Shown: in pieces, positions 10,196 to 19,555 of the stretch
Layout: every line of letters starts with the position of its first letter
Numbering within the stretch: the first letter of the stretch is position 1
Source: Roseisalinus antarcticus
GTDB taxonomy: Bacteria; Pseudomonadota; Alphaproteobacteria; Rhodobacterales; Rhodobacteraceae
NCBI RefSeq assembly: GCF_900172355.1
Contig: NZ_FWFZ01000010.1
Span: forward strand, 96,187 to 160,186
DNA: 64,000 nt
Reading direction: 5' to 3'
Notes under the pieces: generated by a model
Told to the model about the DNA's origin: nothing
The model's input: the letters and a program-made list of their open reading frames with translations, nothing else
Databases searched by the model: none
Translations under genes and position numbers: made by a program

Positions 10196-11784
10196 ACGAT
10201 CGGTCCGACTTTGGAACAGGGCGCCTCCGGGCGCCCTTTTTCGTTTGTGCGCCTGCCTTGCCGTGCTGGCCGCCTGCGGCCGCCCAGCCGCAGGAGGGCC
10301 AGCGCCGACAGCAGTAGGACGGCCCCCGCCGGCACCGGGACGGCCGAAAGCGCGGCAGTGCCGTAGGTCAGCCCTGTCAGTTCCACGCGCTGGACCGGGC
10401 TCTCGGCGGCGGCGAACAGGCTGACCGGCGGCACGGTGAACGGATCGGCGGTGAAGCCATAGGCCAGCGTCTCGGGCAGTACGCCGCCCGGGCGGGCAAA
10501 GAACAGCTCTGCCGTGCCGTCCTGCCGGGCGCTGGAGGAGAGATAGGAAATCAGCGCGTGCTCGAAGCTGTGAAAGCCGGCCTTCCACTCCCAATGCTTC
10601 GAATAGCCGGTGTCCGGCGTGTTGGAGGCAAGGTCGACGATGCCCCAGATGCCGCCGTCGGCATCGTCCACGAAATGTTCGAGCCAATAGGCCTGGGTTT
10701 CCATCAGCCGGTCCCGCATCTGGGGCCGTTCGATCGCGAGGGACGCGGCGTATTGGTCAAGCTCCGCCCAGGACCACCAGACCGCCGCGTCGTCCGGATT
10801 GCCCTCGGCGTCATAGCCCGTGGTCCAGGCCCCGTCCGTGCGCCAGGCGAGATCCAGCACGCCCGCCGCAGTCTGCAGGGCGAACCGCTCGAGTTCTGTG
10901 TCACCGGCGAGTTTGGCGGACTGGTCGATGAACCACGCCGCCTTGATCGAATGGCCGAGGTCGGCATTGGCCAGCGTCCCTGCCGGGGTGTCCCGCGTCC
11001 GCCGGAACAGGCCGGTCGTCGGGTCATAGAATGCCTCGCGCAGGTATCGCGCGGTCTCCAGCGCGTCCGTCACGATGGCCTCGCGGTCGGCGAGCGGCGC
11101 ATTGGCGGCCAGCAGAGTCTGCCAGGCGTTGAGCTGATCGAGGTGGCTGACGATCCTGTTGCCGGGCCCCGCGGCCCCCGGAACCGCCCGCCAGCCCCCG
11201 GTGGCCGGGTCGCGGAAGGTCGCCGTCAGCTCTTGGCTGACCGCGTCGATCTGCTGGCCGAGTTCCGCATCCCCGGTGAGGTAATGCAGAAAGGTCGGCC
11301 CCAGCAGCCCGTAGGCCTGTTTCTGACTGTTCGCCCCGCCCGACCCCGTCCAACTGTCGCCCGTGTTGACGTCGTACACCTCGTTGAAGATGCCTGTATC
11401 GGTGTTCAGAAAGGTGTCGAACTGGTCGTGCGCTCCCGCGCGGGCGAGGTCCAGCCAGGCGGTGTCGCCGGTCATGTGGAAGGCCACCGCATAAGAGAAG
11501 ACCTGCCGGGATTGCGCGACCAGCGTCCGCCGCGGGTTGCTGGCCTGCCAGGCGCTGACGCCGCCACAGGCGACCCCCGGGGTCGGCAGAGACCCATCGT
11601 TGCACAACCGGCCCGGAAAATTCCCCGCCGGGTCACCTTCCGCCGCGCTCCAGAACGGAAGCAGGTCCTGGGTCAGATGCCGCAGCCATGTGTCGGGGTC
11701 CGCCACATCCTGCGCCGCGGCTGGCAGGGTGGAAAGGCACGCAACCAATCCGGCCACCAGGGATCTTTCGATTTTCGCCAACAT
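10183..11784 (-). CDS. Secreted AGE-fold sugar enzyme with VPLPA-type C-terminal sorting signal
   Basis: About 533 residues. An N-terminal signal peptide (MLAKIERSLVAGLVACLS then TLPAAAQ) precedes a helical repeat domain of the N-acylglucosamine 2-epimerase / six-hairpin glycosidase type, with motifs such as DLGHSIKAAWFIDQ, WWSWAELDQYAASL and SKHWEWKAGFHSFEHAL. Near the C-terminus VPVPAG, a hydrophobic helix and GGRRR form a VPLPA-CTERM-like signal, as used by exosortase systems. A 27-residue tail then continues past the basic cluster and runs antisense through the csp terminator into the csp stop, which is unusual. An upstream ATG at 11850 would place an Arg-rich segment before the signal peptide, so 11784 is preferred. 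The substrate is unknown; an exported glycan-acting enzyme is inferred. Confidence 0.72.
   Translation of the reverse strand: MLAKIERSLVAGLVACLSTLPAAAQDVADPDTWLRHLTQDLLPFWSAAEGDPAGNFPGRLCNDGSLPTPGVACGGVSAWQASNPRRTLVAQSRQVFSYAVAFHMTGDTAWLDLARAGAHDQFDTFLNTDTGIFNEVYDVNTGDSWTGSGGANSQKQAYGLLGPTFLHYLTGDAELGQQIDAVSQELTATFRDPATGGWRAVPGAAGPGNRIVSHLDQLNAWQTLLAANAPLADREAIVTDALETARYLREAFYDPTTGLFRRTRDTPAGTLANADLGHSIKAAWFIDQSAKLAGDTELERFALQTAAGVLDLAWRTDGAWTTGYDAEGNPDDAAVWWSWAELDQYAASLAIERPQMRDRLMETQAYWLEHFVDDADGGIWGIVDLASNTPDTGYSKHWEWKAGFHSFEHALISYLSSSARQDGTAELFFARPGGVLPETLAYGFTADPFTVPPVSLFAAAESPVQRVELTGLTYGTAALSAVPVPAGAVLLLSALALLRLGGRRRPARQGRRTNEKGRPEAPCSKVGPIVQAS
10219..10241 (+). terminator. Rho-independent terminator of the cold-shock gene
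   Basis: A 7-bp GC stem (GGGCGCC / GGCGCCC) with a 4-base loop followed by TTTTT, 23 bases after the csp stop. It lies inside the 3' end of the opposing AGE-like reading frame. Confidence 0.9.
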
Positions 11785-12139
11785 GCTCACTCGCACAGGA
11801 TACGGTTCCGGGGTCCGGCGGCGCGCCCGCTTGCCTGTCTGGCGCGGCACACCGGTTTTTCAAAGCTGCGACAGGTCGCCGAGAGCGCCCGCACCGCCGA
11901 TCGTTCGCGCCAAGCCTACGGTCAGCGCGTTGTTCGACGCAACGACGAATTCCGCTTGCGCTTGCCGGGCCCCGTTCCCAATGGCGCCCCGGGCCGGCGG
12001 TTCCAGAGCGGTCAGAACCTTGCAAAACGGCCACCAGAGGCCTGACATGATAATTCCGACTTTTTTTGTCGGCATTGTTGACAGCGCACAGCAGGCTTGT
12101 CAGACAACGGGCATTGTCATCGAACAAGGAACTTCGGAC
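11785..12139. other. Divergent intergenic region with a T-loop hairpin
   Basis: 355 bases between the AGE-like gene and the exported acidic protein. No gene is supported. CCGAC-TTTTTTT-GTCGG at 12057-12073 forms a 5-bp hairpin, followed by TTGACA at 12078-12083, which could be a -35 box for the rightward gene, although no good -10 box follows. Confidence 0.35.
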
Positions 12140-12985
12140 ATGACCGAAACGACAAGACCCCGCGCCGTTGCCGCACGGCGCATGATCGGCCTGACAACCG
12201 CCGCGACCACGGCGCTCGTCGGCCTGTCGGCCGTCGCCGGCTCGCCGGACCGCGGCAGCTGGGGGGCCGGCGACGACAGGCTCACCCTGGCGCAGGCCTC
12301 GGGCGAAGGCGGTGGCGTCACCGGGGGCGAGGTGGAAGGCGAAGGCGAAGGCGGCGGCATGGTCGACCTCGATCAGGGGCTGCAGCGCGACCTGAGCTTC
12401 ATGGAGGGGCACATTCGCGCGGGCCTTGCACTCTATGAAGAGGGCGACCTCCAGGCGGCAAAGACCCACATGGGCCACCCGATCAAGGAGAAATACGGCG
12501 CGGTGAGCGAACCGCTGGCCGAGCTCGGCTACAGCCGGCTTCGCGACCAGATCGAGGCGATTGCCGCCGCGACCGAGGCCGAGGCGCCCTTCTCCGAGGT
12601 CCAGGCGGCGTTCGACACCGCCCGCGCGACCATCGAGGAGGTTCGCGCCGAAATCTCGCCGCAGGACCAGATGCTGGGCCTCGCCGCCCTGCTCCGCGTC
12701 GCCGGCGACGAGTACACCGTCGCGGTCAACGGCGGCGAGATCTCCAACCTGCACGAGTACCAGGACAGCTGGGGCTTTGTGCAGGTGGTCGAGGCGGAGC
12801 TGCGGCAGTTGACCCGGAACGACGACGAGGCCCTGGCCGCGGCGGGGGCGAACGGCCTGGATTACCTCGGCCAGACCGAGGCCGCCTTCGGCGACCTGCA
12901 GGGGCGCGGCGAGATCGCCCTCGACCCCAGCCTGCTCTATGTTGCCGCGGCACGGGTGGAACTGGAAGCGCTGGGACTGAGCTGA
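12140..12985 (+). CDS. Exported helical protein of unknown function (twin-Arg leader, Glu/Gly-rich linker)
   Basis: A 281-residue protein with a leader carrying AARRMIGLTTAATTALVG, a Tat-like signal, then an EGEGEGGG-rich linker (about residues 55-75), and a mainly helical acidic domain. The segment EGHIRAGLALYEEG followed by AKTHMGHPIKEKY recalls the His/Glu pairs of imelysin-type periplasmic iron or haem proteins, but I cannot assign it to that family. The start has an AAGGA site seven bases before the ATG; the longer frame upstream has no such support. The gene lies 3 bases before a PiuC-type dioxygenase, so the two are probably co-transcribed, which hints at iron metabolism. The function is not recognised. 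Confidence 0.65.
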   Translation: MTETTRPRAVAARRMIGLTTAATTALVGLSAVAGSPDRGSWGAGDDRLTLAQASGEGGGVTGGEVEGEGEGGGMVDLDQGLQRDLSFMEGHIRAGLALYEEGDLQAAKTHMGHPIKEKYGAVSEPLAELGYSRLRDQIEAIAAATEAEAPFSEVQAAFDTARATIEEVRAEISPQDQMLGLAALLRVAGDEYTVAVNGGEISNLHEYQDSWGFVQVVEAELRQLTRNDDEALAAAGANGLDYLGQTEAAFGDLQGRGEIALDPSLLYVAAARVELEALGLS

Positions 12986-12988
12986 CCG

Positions 12989-13648
12989 ATGATCCTTGTC
13001 ATCGCAAACGTACTGGATGCGCACGAGGTGGCGGCCCTTCGGGCTGCCGCCGAAAAGCTCGACTTCGTCGACGGCAAGACCACGGCGGGGCGCTATGCCC
13101 GGGACGTCAAGCAGAACCTCCAGGCCAGCCCGTCGAAGGCGCTGGACGGTCTCTTCGAAAAGGTCTCGGGGGCGCTCTCGGCCAACGAGGTGTTCCAGGC
13201 CGGGGCCCGCCCGCGCGGCTTCGCGCGGATGCTGCTGTCGCGCTATCGCAGCGGCATGGCCTACGGGCTGCATGTGGACGACCCGATCATGCAGGGCCAG
13301 CGCACGGACCTGTCCTTTACCCTGCCGCTGTCGGATCCCGCAGAGTATGACGGCGGCGGGCTGGTGATCGACGACGGTCTCGAGGAGCGGGTGATCCGCC
13401 TCGCCGCCGGGGACGCGGTCGTCTATCCCACCAGCGCCCTGCACCGGGTGGAACCGGTGACCCGCGGCGAGCGGATGGCCTTCGTCGGCTGGGTCACCAG
13501 CCGGGTGCGCGACCCGGCCCGCCGCGAGGTCCTCTACGATCTCGACGTGGCGGCGCGGGAGGTCTTCGAGACCTTGGGCAAGACGCCCGCCTTCGACCGG
13601 CTGTTCAAGGCCAAGAGCAACCTCTACCGGATCTGGGCCGACGACTGA
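12989..13648 (+). CDS. PKHD-type Fe(II)/2-oxoglutarate dioxygenase (PiuC family)
   Basis: A 219-residue double-stranded beta-helix dioxygenase of the PiuC/YbiX family. The iron ligands H95 and D97 (GLHVDD) and H152 (ALHRVEP) and the 2-oxoglutarate Arg R162 are visible. The C-terminal SNLYRIWADD matches the usual family end. Members commonly sit next to TonB-dependent siderophore receptors and are iron-regulated; their substrate is not settled. Here no receptor is present and the partner is the exported helical protein 3 bases upstream. Confidence 0.9.
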   Translation: MILVIANVLDAHEVAALRAAAEKLDFVDGKTTAGRYARDVKQNLQASPSKALDGLFEKVSGALSANEVFQAGARPRGFARMLLSRYRSGMAYGLHVDDPIMQGQRTDLSFTLPLSDPAEYDGGGLVIDDGLEERVIRLAAGDAVVYPTSALHRVEPVTRGERMAFVGWVTSRVRDPARREVLYDLDVAAREVFETLGKTPAFDRLFKAKSNLYRIWADD

Positions 13649-13802
13649 CGCCATGGAATGCGCCCGGCGCGCGCCGTCCACCCTCGCGCCCGGGGGCGTG
13701 GCCGGGGCGCTTCCCGCGGGGCCCGAAACAGCGGTATCGGTCTTTGCCCATCGCACATGATGGTCGCAGATGGCGCTGCGGGGCGCGGTCATATTGTGCG
13801 TT

Positions 13803-13830
13803 TTGACACCCGAAACCCAAGCTATATCAT
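13803..13830 (+). promoter_or_regulatory. Probable sigma-70 promoter for glgB-ggh
   Basis: TTGACA, 16-base spacer, TATCAT, in the 318-base gap (13649-13966) between the dioxygenase gene and glgB. No gene is seen in that gap. This promoter would leave a leader of about 130 bases before the glgB ATG. Confidence 0.45.
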
Positions 13831-13966
13831 ACAATCATGTTGGGGCCGGCCTGGCACTCCGGCCCAGCGCCCGGGGGACGGGTCCGGGCCAGGGGCCCGC
13901 GCCGTCCGGCGTGGCGCCCGATCCGTGCGCAACCAGTGCCCGGTCAAAAAACACGACGGAGACGAT

Positions 13967-16195
13967 ATGATACGTCCGCAAGCAACGAATGCGGTGCCAA
14001 CGGACCTTCCGCTGGCGCCGGAAACAGACGCAACCTCCCTGGAGGACTTCGTCACGGGCCGGCACAGAGACCCGTTCTCCGTCCTCGGCGTCCACGAGCG
14101 CGACGGGGCCTGGTCTATCCGCATCTTCGCCCCCGGCGCGACGGAGGCCGAGGTCGATATCGACGGCACGGGGCGCGTGCCGCTCGCGGTGTTGCACGAG
14201 GCCGGGGTGTTCGGCGCCGTCCTGCCCACGCGGCCCGGCCGCTACACCGTCCAGGCCCGCAACGACGGCGGGGACTGGGGTTATCTCGATGCCTATCAGT
14301 TCGGCCCGGTCCTGGGCGAGATGGACGAGCACCTGATCTCGGAAGGGGCGCACATGCGCCTCTGGCGGACGCTCGGGGCGCGGCCCATCGCTCACGAGGG
14401 CGCGGACGGCGTGGCCTTCGCCGTCTGGGCCCCGGACGCGCGGCGGGTCTCGGTGATCGGCGATTTCAACGATTGGGACGGGCGCAGGCATCCGATGCGC
14501 CGGCGCGGCACGTCCGGCGTGTGGGAGCTGTTCATTCCCGATCTCGGCACCGGTGCGCGCTATAAATACGAGGTCGCCGGGGCGGATGGCGGCCTTCCAA
14601 AGCCCAAGAGCGACCCAGTCGGGCTCCAGGGCGATCTGCGGCCCGACAATTGCTCCATCGTGCGCAGCCTCGACGAGTACAGCTGGCAGGACGGGGCGTG
14701 GATGCGCGACCGCGGGGCGCTCCAGCGCACCGATGCGCCGATCTCGATCTACGAGGCGCACCTGGGCAGCTGGCGCAAGAGGCCGGACGGCACCTGGCTG
14801 AGCTACCGCGAGCTGGCCGAGACACTGGTGCCCTACGTGAAGGACCTCGGCTTCACCCATATCGAGTGCCTGCCGGTCTCGGAACATCCGTTCGACGGGT
14901 CCTGGGGATACCAGCCGGTCGGGCTTTACGCGCCCACGAGCCGCTTTGGCCAGCTCGACGATTTCCGCGCCTTCGTCGACGCCTGCCACGCGGCGGGGCT
15001 GGGGCTGATCCTCGACTGGGTGCCGGCGCATTTTCCGACCGACGCCCACGGGCTAGCCAAGTTCGACGGCACCGCCCTTTACGAACATGGCGACCCGCGG
15101 GAGGGCTATCACCCGGACTGGAACACGCTGATCTACAACCTGGGCCGCAACGAGGTGAACAACTACCTCGTCGCGAACGCGCTCTACTGGACGCGCGAGC
15201 ACCATGTCGACGGGCTGCGGGTCGATGCCGTGGCCTCGATGCTCTACCGCGATTACAGCCGCAAGGACGGCGAATGGATCCCGAACCGCCACGGCGGGCG
15301 CGAGAACCTGGAATCCATCGACTTCCTGCGCCGGCTCAACGCCACGGTCTACGGCGACGACCCCGGCACCATGGTCATCGCCGAGGAATCGACCGCCTGG
15401 CCCGGCGTCTCGCGGCCCGTGCACGAGGGCGGGCTGGGGTTCGGGTTCAAATGGAACATGGGCTGGATGCACGATACGCTGGAATACATGTCCCAGGATC
15501 CGCTTTACCGGGCGCATCACCACAACAAGATGAGCTTCGGCCTGAACTACGCGTTCAGCGAGAATTTCGTGCTCTCGCTCAGCCATGACGAGGTGGTCCA
15601 CGGCAAGGGCTCGCTCTATGACCGGATGCCGGGGGATGCCGCCGCCAAGCTCGCCAACATGCGGGCCTATTACGCGTTCATGTGGGCGCATCCGGGCAAG
15701 AAGCTACTGTTCATGGGCCAGGAATTCGGCCAGCGCCCCGAGTGGAACGCCGAGGCGCAGCTTGACTGGGACGCCCTGCAGAACCCGGGCCACGCCGGGC
15801 TGAGCCGCCTGGTGCGCGACCTCAACGGGCTCTACCGCGACATGCCGGCCCTGCACGCCCGCGACTGCCGCGCGGACGGGTTCGAGTGGATCGACGGCGC
15901 GGCCGAGGCCGCCAGCGTCTATGCCTGGATCCGGCGCGGAGAGGACGGCTCAGCACCGGTGATCGCGGTGTTCAACTTCTCGGGCGTGGCGCAGTCGGAC
16001 TGGCGGCTGGGCGTGCCACAGGACGGGTTCTGGCGCGAGATCCTGAACTCCGACGCCGGCATCTATGGCGGCCGGGACCGCGGCAATCTGGGCGGCGTGG
16101 CCTCGGCCCCGACGCCGAGCCATGGCCAAGCCAACTCGATCTCGCTTACCCTGCCACCGCTCAGCGGCATTTACCTTACCCTGGAGACCGCATGA
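13967..16195 (+). CDS. glgB: 1,4-alpha-glucan branching enzyme GlgB
   Basis: A 742-residue GH13 branching enzyme. The N-terminal carbohydrate-binding modules (residues about 25-230, including DPFSVLGVH and DFNDWDGR) precede the catalytic barrel. The nucleophile is D420 (GLRVDAVASM), the acid/base E473 (VIAEEST) and the third carboxylate D541 (SHDEVVHG), offset by 15 from the E. coli enzyme. It forms alpha-1,6 branches in glycogen. The start chosen begins MIRPQATN, after a GACGGAGAC ribosome site; the longer upstream frame has no such support. The stop overlaps the next start (ATGA), coupling it to the glucosylglycerol hydrolase gene, which is unusual for glgB. Confidence 0.95.
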   Translation: MIRPQATNAVPTDLPLAPETDATSLEDFVTGRHRDPFSVLGVHERDGAWSIRIFAPGATEAEVDIDGTGRVPLAVLHEAGVFGAVLPTRPGRYTVQARNDGGDWGYLDAYQFGPVLGEMDEHLISEGAHMRLWRTLGARPIAHEGADGVAFAVWAPDARRVSVIGDFNDWDGRRHPMRRRGTSGVWELFIPDLGTGARYKYEVAGADGGLPKPKSDPVGLQGDLRPDNCSIVRSLDEYSWQDGAWMRDRGALQRTDAPISIYEAHLGSWRKRPDGTWLSYRELAETLVPYVKDLGFTHIECLPVSEHPFDGSWGYQPVGLYAPTSRFGQLDDFRAFVDACHAAGLGLILDWVPAHFPTDAHGLAKFDGTALYEHGDPREGYHPDWNTLIYNLGRNEVNNYLVANALYWTREHHVDGLRVDAVASMLYRDYSRKDGEWIPNRHGGRENLESIDFLRRLNATVYGDDPGTMVIAEESTAWPGVSRPVHEGGLGFGFKWNMGWMHDTLEYMSQDPLYRAHHHNKMSFGLNYAFSENFVLSLSHDEVVHGKGSLYDRMPGDAAAKLANMRAYYAFMWAHPGKKLLFMGQEFGQRPEWNAEAQLDWDALQNPGHAGLSRLVRDLNGLYRDMPALHARDCRADGFEWIDGAAEAASVYAWIRRGEDGSAPVIAVFNFSGVAQSDWRLGVPQDGFWREILNSDAGIYGGRDRGNLGGVASAPTPSHGQANSISLTLPPLSGIYLTLETA

Positions 16196-18576
16196 TGGAT
16201 GCAATCCCACACCCCACCGAGGTGACCCAGAACGTCGCCGCCACCGAGGCCCTGTCCCAGTGGACGGAGAACGTGCTGCAAAGCGGTCATCCCGCCTTCG
16301 AGACCTCGCGGATCATCGCCGAGCGGCTTGGGGCGCATCGGCGCGGCGACACCTGCGAGGTGATGTTCTGGGCACCCGAGTTGCAGGAGCACAGGGTGTC
16401 GGAAGGCGACGTCTTCATCGAGGTGCTCGACGTTGAGGGCGATATCAGCCTGCTGCGCTCGCGGCAGGAGCTGAGCTTTCGCCGCACCCGCATCCCGGTG
16501 ACCCTGATCGACGCCTGGTGCATGGCGGCGATCGACGGGATGAAGGCCGGCACCCGTGAGCAGGTGGGCAGCTTCTACTCTCTGGTCTGGCGCGACAGCG
16601 AGAACAACTGGAGCCGGATCTTCGACCCGCTCTCGGCCTCCGTGCCCTTCGGCCCCTTCGCGCCGGCGGAGTATTACGACATCGAGGCGATGCAGGCCGC
16701 GCGGACGGACAGGGCCTACTACGCCGAGCTGCCCGAGGGCGAGACCCACAAGTTCGGCCCCGCCACCAGCATTCAGCAGATCCACGTCCCTACCGCCACC
16801 GCCAGCATGAGCATCGCGGGCCTGACCCGGCACTACAACACCCTGGCCGAGCGCATCCGGCACGGAGCGGAGCTCGAACCCGCCGAACGGATCTTCATGG
16901 GCTATGACGCGGTGCAGCTTCTGCCCGTAGAGCCGACGACGGTCTATGAGGCGGGCCCCGATTTCTGGACCGAGATCGAGGACGGGGACGACCGGCTTGT
17001 GGTCGACATCCGCCGGCCGGACACGACCAACTGGGGCTATGACGTGGTGATCAGCGGGATGGCCGCGATCAACCCCTCGCTGCTGGAGACCGACCGGCCC
17101 GACGAGCTGCTGGACCTCGTCGCAGCCCTGCACAATTTCCCGGGCAAGCCAAAGAAGCTGATCTTCGACGTGGTCTACGGCCACAGCGACAACCAGGGGC
17201 TGCGGGCGCTCAGCCATCACTATTTCGCCGGCCCCAACATGTACGGACAGAACCTGAACTACCGCAATCCGGTGGTCCGCGCGATCATGCTCGAGATGCA
17301 GCGGCGCAAGGTGAATTTCGGCGCCGACGGCGTGCGGGTGGACGGGGCGCAGGACTTCAAATGGTGGGATGCGGATGCTGATATGCTGCGCCACGACGAC
17401 GAGTACCTGCAGGAGATGGCCGACATCGTCCAGGAGGTCGCCGGCCGGAAATACCGCCCCTGGTTCATCTTCGAGGACGGCCGCCCCTGGCCCGACGAGG
17501 ACTGGGAGCTGAGCTCGGATTACCGCGCGGTGATCGAGAACCAGCGCGACGACGACGTGTTCCAGTGGGGGCCGCTGACCTTCGCCCACAACACGCCGTT
17601 CCTCTACACCTTCTGGCTGTCCAAATTTTGGCGCATCCAGGAGATCCTGCGCACCGGCTCCAACTGGATCTCGGGCTGCGCGAACCACGACACCCTGCGC
17701 CGGGGCACCCAGATCAATCCAAAGCTCAACATCAACACCCGTCTCGGCGACACCCGGATGGAGATCCTCGACAAGGCCTACGACCACCCGGCGGCACAGA
17801 TGCTGACCTATGCGGCCTTCCCCGGTGTGCCGATGGATTTCCTGAACGCCATGGCGCGGGCGTCCTGGGGCTTCATCCGCAACCAGGACGACAAGTACGG
17901 CGTCAAGATCGTGGCCGAAGAGGCGATCTCGCTGAACTGGCAGGTGGATGCCTATACCTACTCGGAGCCCGGCAACTTCCGCCGGCTCAAGGCGATGGGG
18001 TTCGACCACCGCGAAGGGCTGGAACGGTTCTTCGTGGTCCTGCCGGCGCTGGTCGAGGCCTCGGATTACGACCTCGACGTGATGGCGACCATGCTCAACG
18101 ACATCGACCCGCCGCTGGAAGGCCCGCGGCCCTACGACCCGGCCCTGCTGAAGGAGGTCGCGCGGGCCTGGATGGACGACATGCACGATTACTGCAACGT
18201 CTCGAACTACCTCGACCGCCTTGGCGACGCCCATACCGACTACATGCTGAAGCTGCGAGAATTCCGGGCGGCGCGGCCCTGGCTGCGCGACAATTACGGG
18301 CCCCGGGACGTCTTCGACTATGCCACGCCCACGCGCGGGTCTGTGGCCTTCCGCTCGCTGCGGCACGGGCCGGACGGAGAGCAGGTCTTTGCCATCGCGC
18401 ATCTCGAGGGCAAGCCGCTGCTGGACGTGGACCCGACCGCGCTGCCCATCCCCGGTCTCGAGGGCGGCGGCTGGACGGTGGCCCTGCGCACGCCGACCAT
18501 CGGCAGCGATTACGAGGGCGGCCCGATCACCCTGCACGACAGCATGGCCGTCCTCTATACCCGCAAGACGCCCTGA
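16192..18576 (+). CDS. GH13-like glycoside hydrolase, probable glucosylglycerol hydrolase
   Basis: A 794-residue protein with a GH13-type barrel in its centre. D384 in GVRVDGAQDF looks like the nucleophile, E428 in WFIFEDGRP the acid, and D500 in ANHDTLRRG the third carboxylate. The long N-terminal domain and overall form match the glucosylglycerol hydrolases (GghA type) of cyanobacteria and marine proteobacteria, which release glucose and glycerol when salt falls. A glucosylglycerol synthesis operon follows 3 kb downstream, supporting this. Its start overlaps the glgB stop by four bases. Other alpha-glucosidase-type activities are possible. Confidence 0.75.
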   Translation: MMDAIPHPTEVTQNVAATEALSQWTENVLQSGHPAFETSRIIAERLGAHRRGDTCEVMFWAPELQEHRVSEGDVFIEVLDVEGDISLLRSRQELSFRRTRIPVTLIDAWCMAAIDGMKAGTREQVGSFYSLVWRDSENNWSRIFDPLSASVPFGPFAPAEYYDIEAMQAARTDRAYYAELPEGETHKFGPATSIQQIHVPTATASMSIAGLTRHYNTLAERIRHGAELEPAERIFMGYDAVQLLPVEPTTVYEAGPDFWTEIEDGDDRLVVDIRRPDTTNWGYDVVISGMAAINPSLLETDRPDELLDLVAALHNFPGKPKKLIFDVVYGHSDNQGLRALSHHYFAGPNMYGQNLNYRNPVVRAIMLEMQRRKVNFGADGVRVDGAQDFKWWDADADMLRHDDEYLQEMADIVQEVAGRKYRPWFIFEDGRPWPDEDWELSSDYRAVIENQRDDDVFQWGPLTFAHNTPFLYTFWLSKFWRIQEILRTGSNWISGCANHDTLRRGTQINPKLNINTRLGDTRMEILDKAYDHPAAQMLTYAAFPGVPMDFLNAMARASWGFIRNQDDKYGVKIVAEEAISLNWQVDAYTYSEPGNFRRLKAMGFDHREGLERFFVVLPALVEASDYDLDVMATMLNDIDPPLEGPRPYDPALLKEVARAWMDDMHDYCNVSNYLDRLGDAHTDYMLKLREFRAARPWLRDNYGPRDVFDYATPTRGSVAFRSLRHGPDGEQVFAIAHLEGKPLLDVDPTALPIPGLEGGGWTVALRTPTIGSDYEGGPITLHDSMAVLYTRKTP

Positions 18577-18722
18577 GCCCCACCCTTCCCCCCTCCGGTC
18601 GCCCCGGCCGGAGGGGGATGATCTGCGGCGGGGTGCGCGGGGCCCAACTGGCCGGCACAGGGATTCAGCCTAGGTGTCGGGGGCCGGACGAAACGCGGCA
18701 CACATTCGGAAGGCAGGACAAC

Positions 18723-19538
18723 ATGGGCGATGCATTCGATCTGGATCGCGACGAACGCGAGCAGGTGAAGGAGTTCGAGAAGCCGCCCACCTCCGTCATC
18801 TACGAGGCGATCCGCAGGCAAGGCGAGCACGAATTGTCCCGCACCGCCAGCGCCCTGTGGTGGTCCGGCGTCGTGGCCGGCATCGCCATCAGCACCTCGG
18901 TCCTGGGCAAGGGGTTCCTCACCGCCGTGATGCCGGAGGCCGGCTGGGCGTCCGTGGTCTCGAACTTCGGCTATTGCGCCGGCTTCCTGATCGTTATTCT
19001 CGGGCGGATGCAGCTTTTCACCGAGAACACGATCACGCCGATCCTGCCGCTGTTCCTCGACCCGACGGCCGAGAAATTCCTCAAGATCGGGCGGCTCTGG
19101 GGGATCGTGTTCCTGGCCAACATGGCCGGCTGCCTGGTGGCGGCTCTGGTGATCTCTCACGGGCGGATCATCCCGCCCGATCGCCTGGACGGCGTGCTGG
19201 AGATCTCGCGCCACTTCGCCGAGGCCTCCACCTTCGAGCATTTCTCGCGCGGGATACCGGCGGGGTTCATGATCGCGGCACTGGTCTGGATCCTGCCGCG
19301 AATGACCGGCGCGGGAGAGACGCTGATCATCATCATCCTGACCTACATGATCGCGCTCGGCGATCTGTCGCACGTCGTCGCGGGGGCGACAGAGCTGTTC
19401 GTCGTGATGTTTCACGGAGAGATCTCGGTCTGGCAGACCGTCTTCGCGGGGATTCTGCCGGCACTGGCGGGCAATGTGCTTGGCGGCACGGGCATATTCG
19501 CGGCGCTGACCTATGCGCAGGTGCGCCAGGAGATCTGA
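18723..19538 (+). CDS. Formate/nitrite transporter (FNT) family channel
   Basis: A 271-residue membrane protein with about six hydrophobic segments and a hydrophilic N-terminus (about 40 residues). Features such as GFLTAVMPEAGW, GYCAGFLIVILGR followed by MQLFTENTIT, and a C-terminal ALAGNVLGGTGIFAAL fit the FNT pentameric channel family, closest to the YfdC-like branch rather than FocA. FNT proteins pass small monovalent anions; the substrate here is not determined. It lies 146 bases after the glucosylglycerol hydrolase and converges on the amidotransferase gene. Confidence 0.85.
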   Translation: MGDAFDLDRDEREQVKEFEKPPTSVIYEAIRRQGEHELSRTASALWWSGVVAGIAISTSVLGKGFLTAVMPEAGWASVVSNFGYCAGFLIVILGRMQLFTENTITPILPLFLDPTAEKFLKIGRLWGIVFLANMAGCLVAALVISHGRIIPPDRLDGVLEISRHFAEASTFEHFSRGIPAGFMIAALVWILPRMTGAGETLIIIILTYMIALGDLSHVVAGATELFVVMFHGEISVWQTVFAGILPALAGNVLGGTGIFAALTYAQVRQEI

Positions 19539-19555
19539 GCCTGCGCGGCCCCTGC

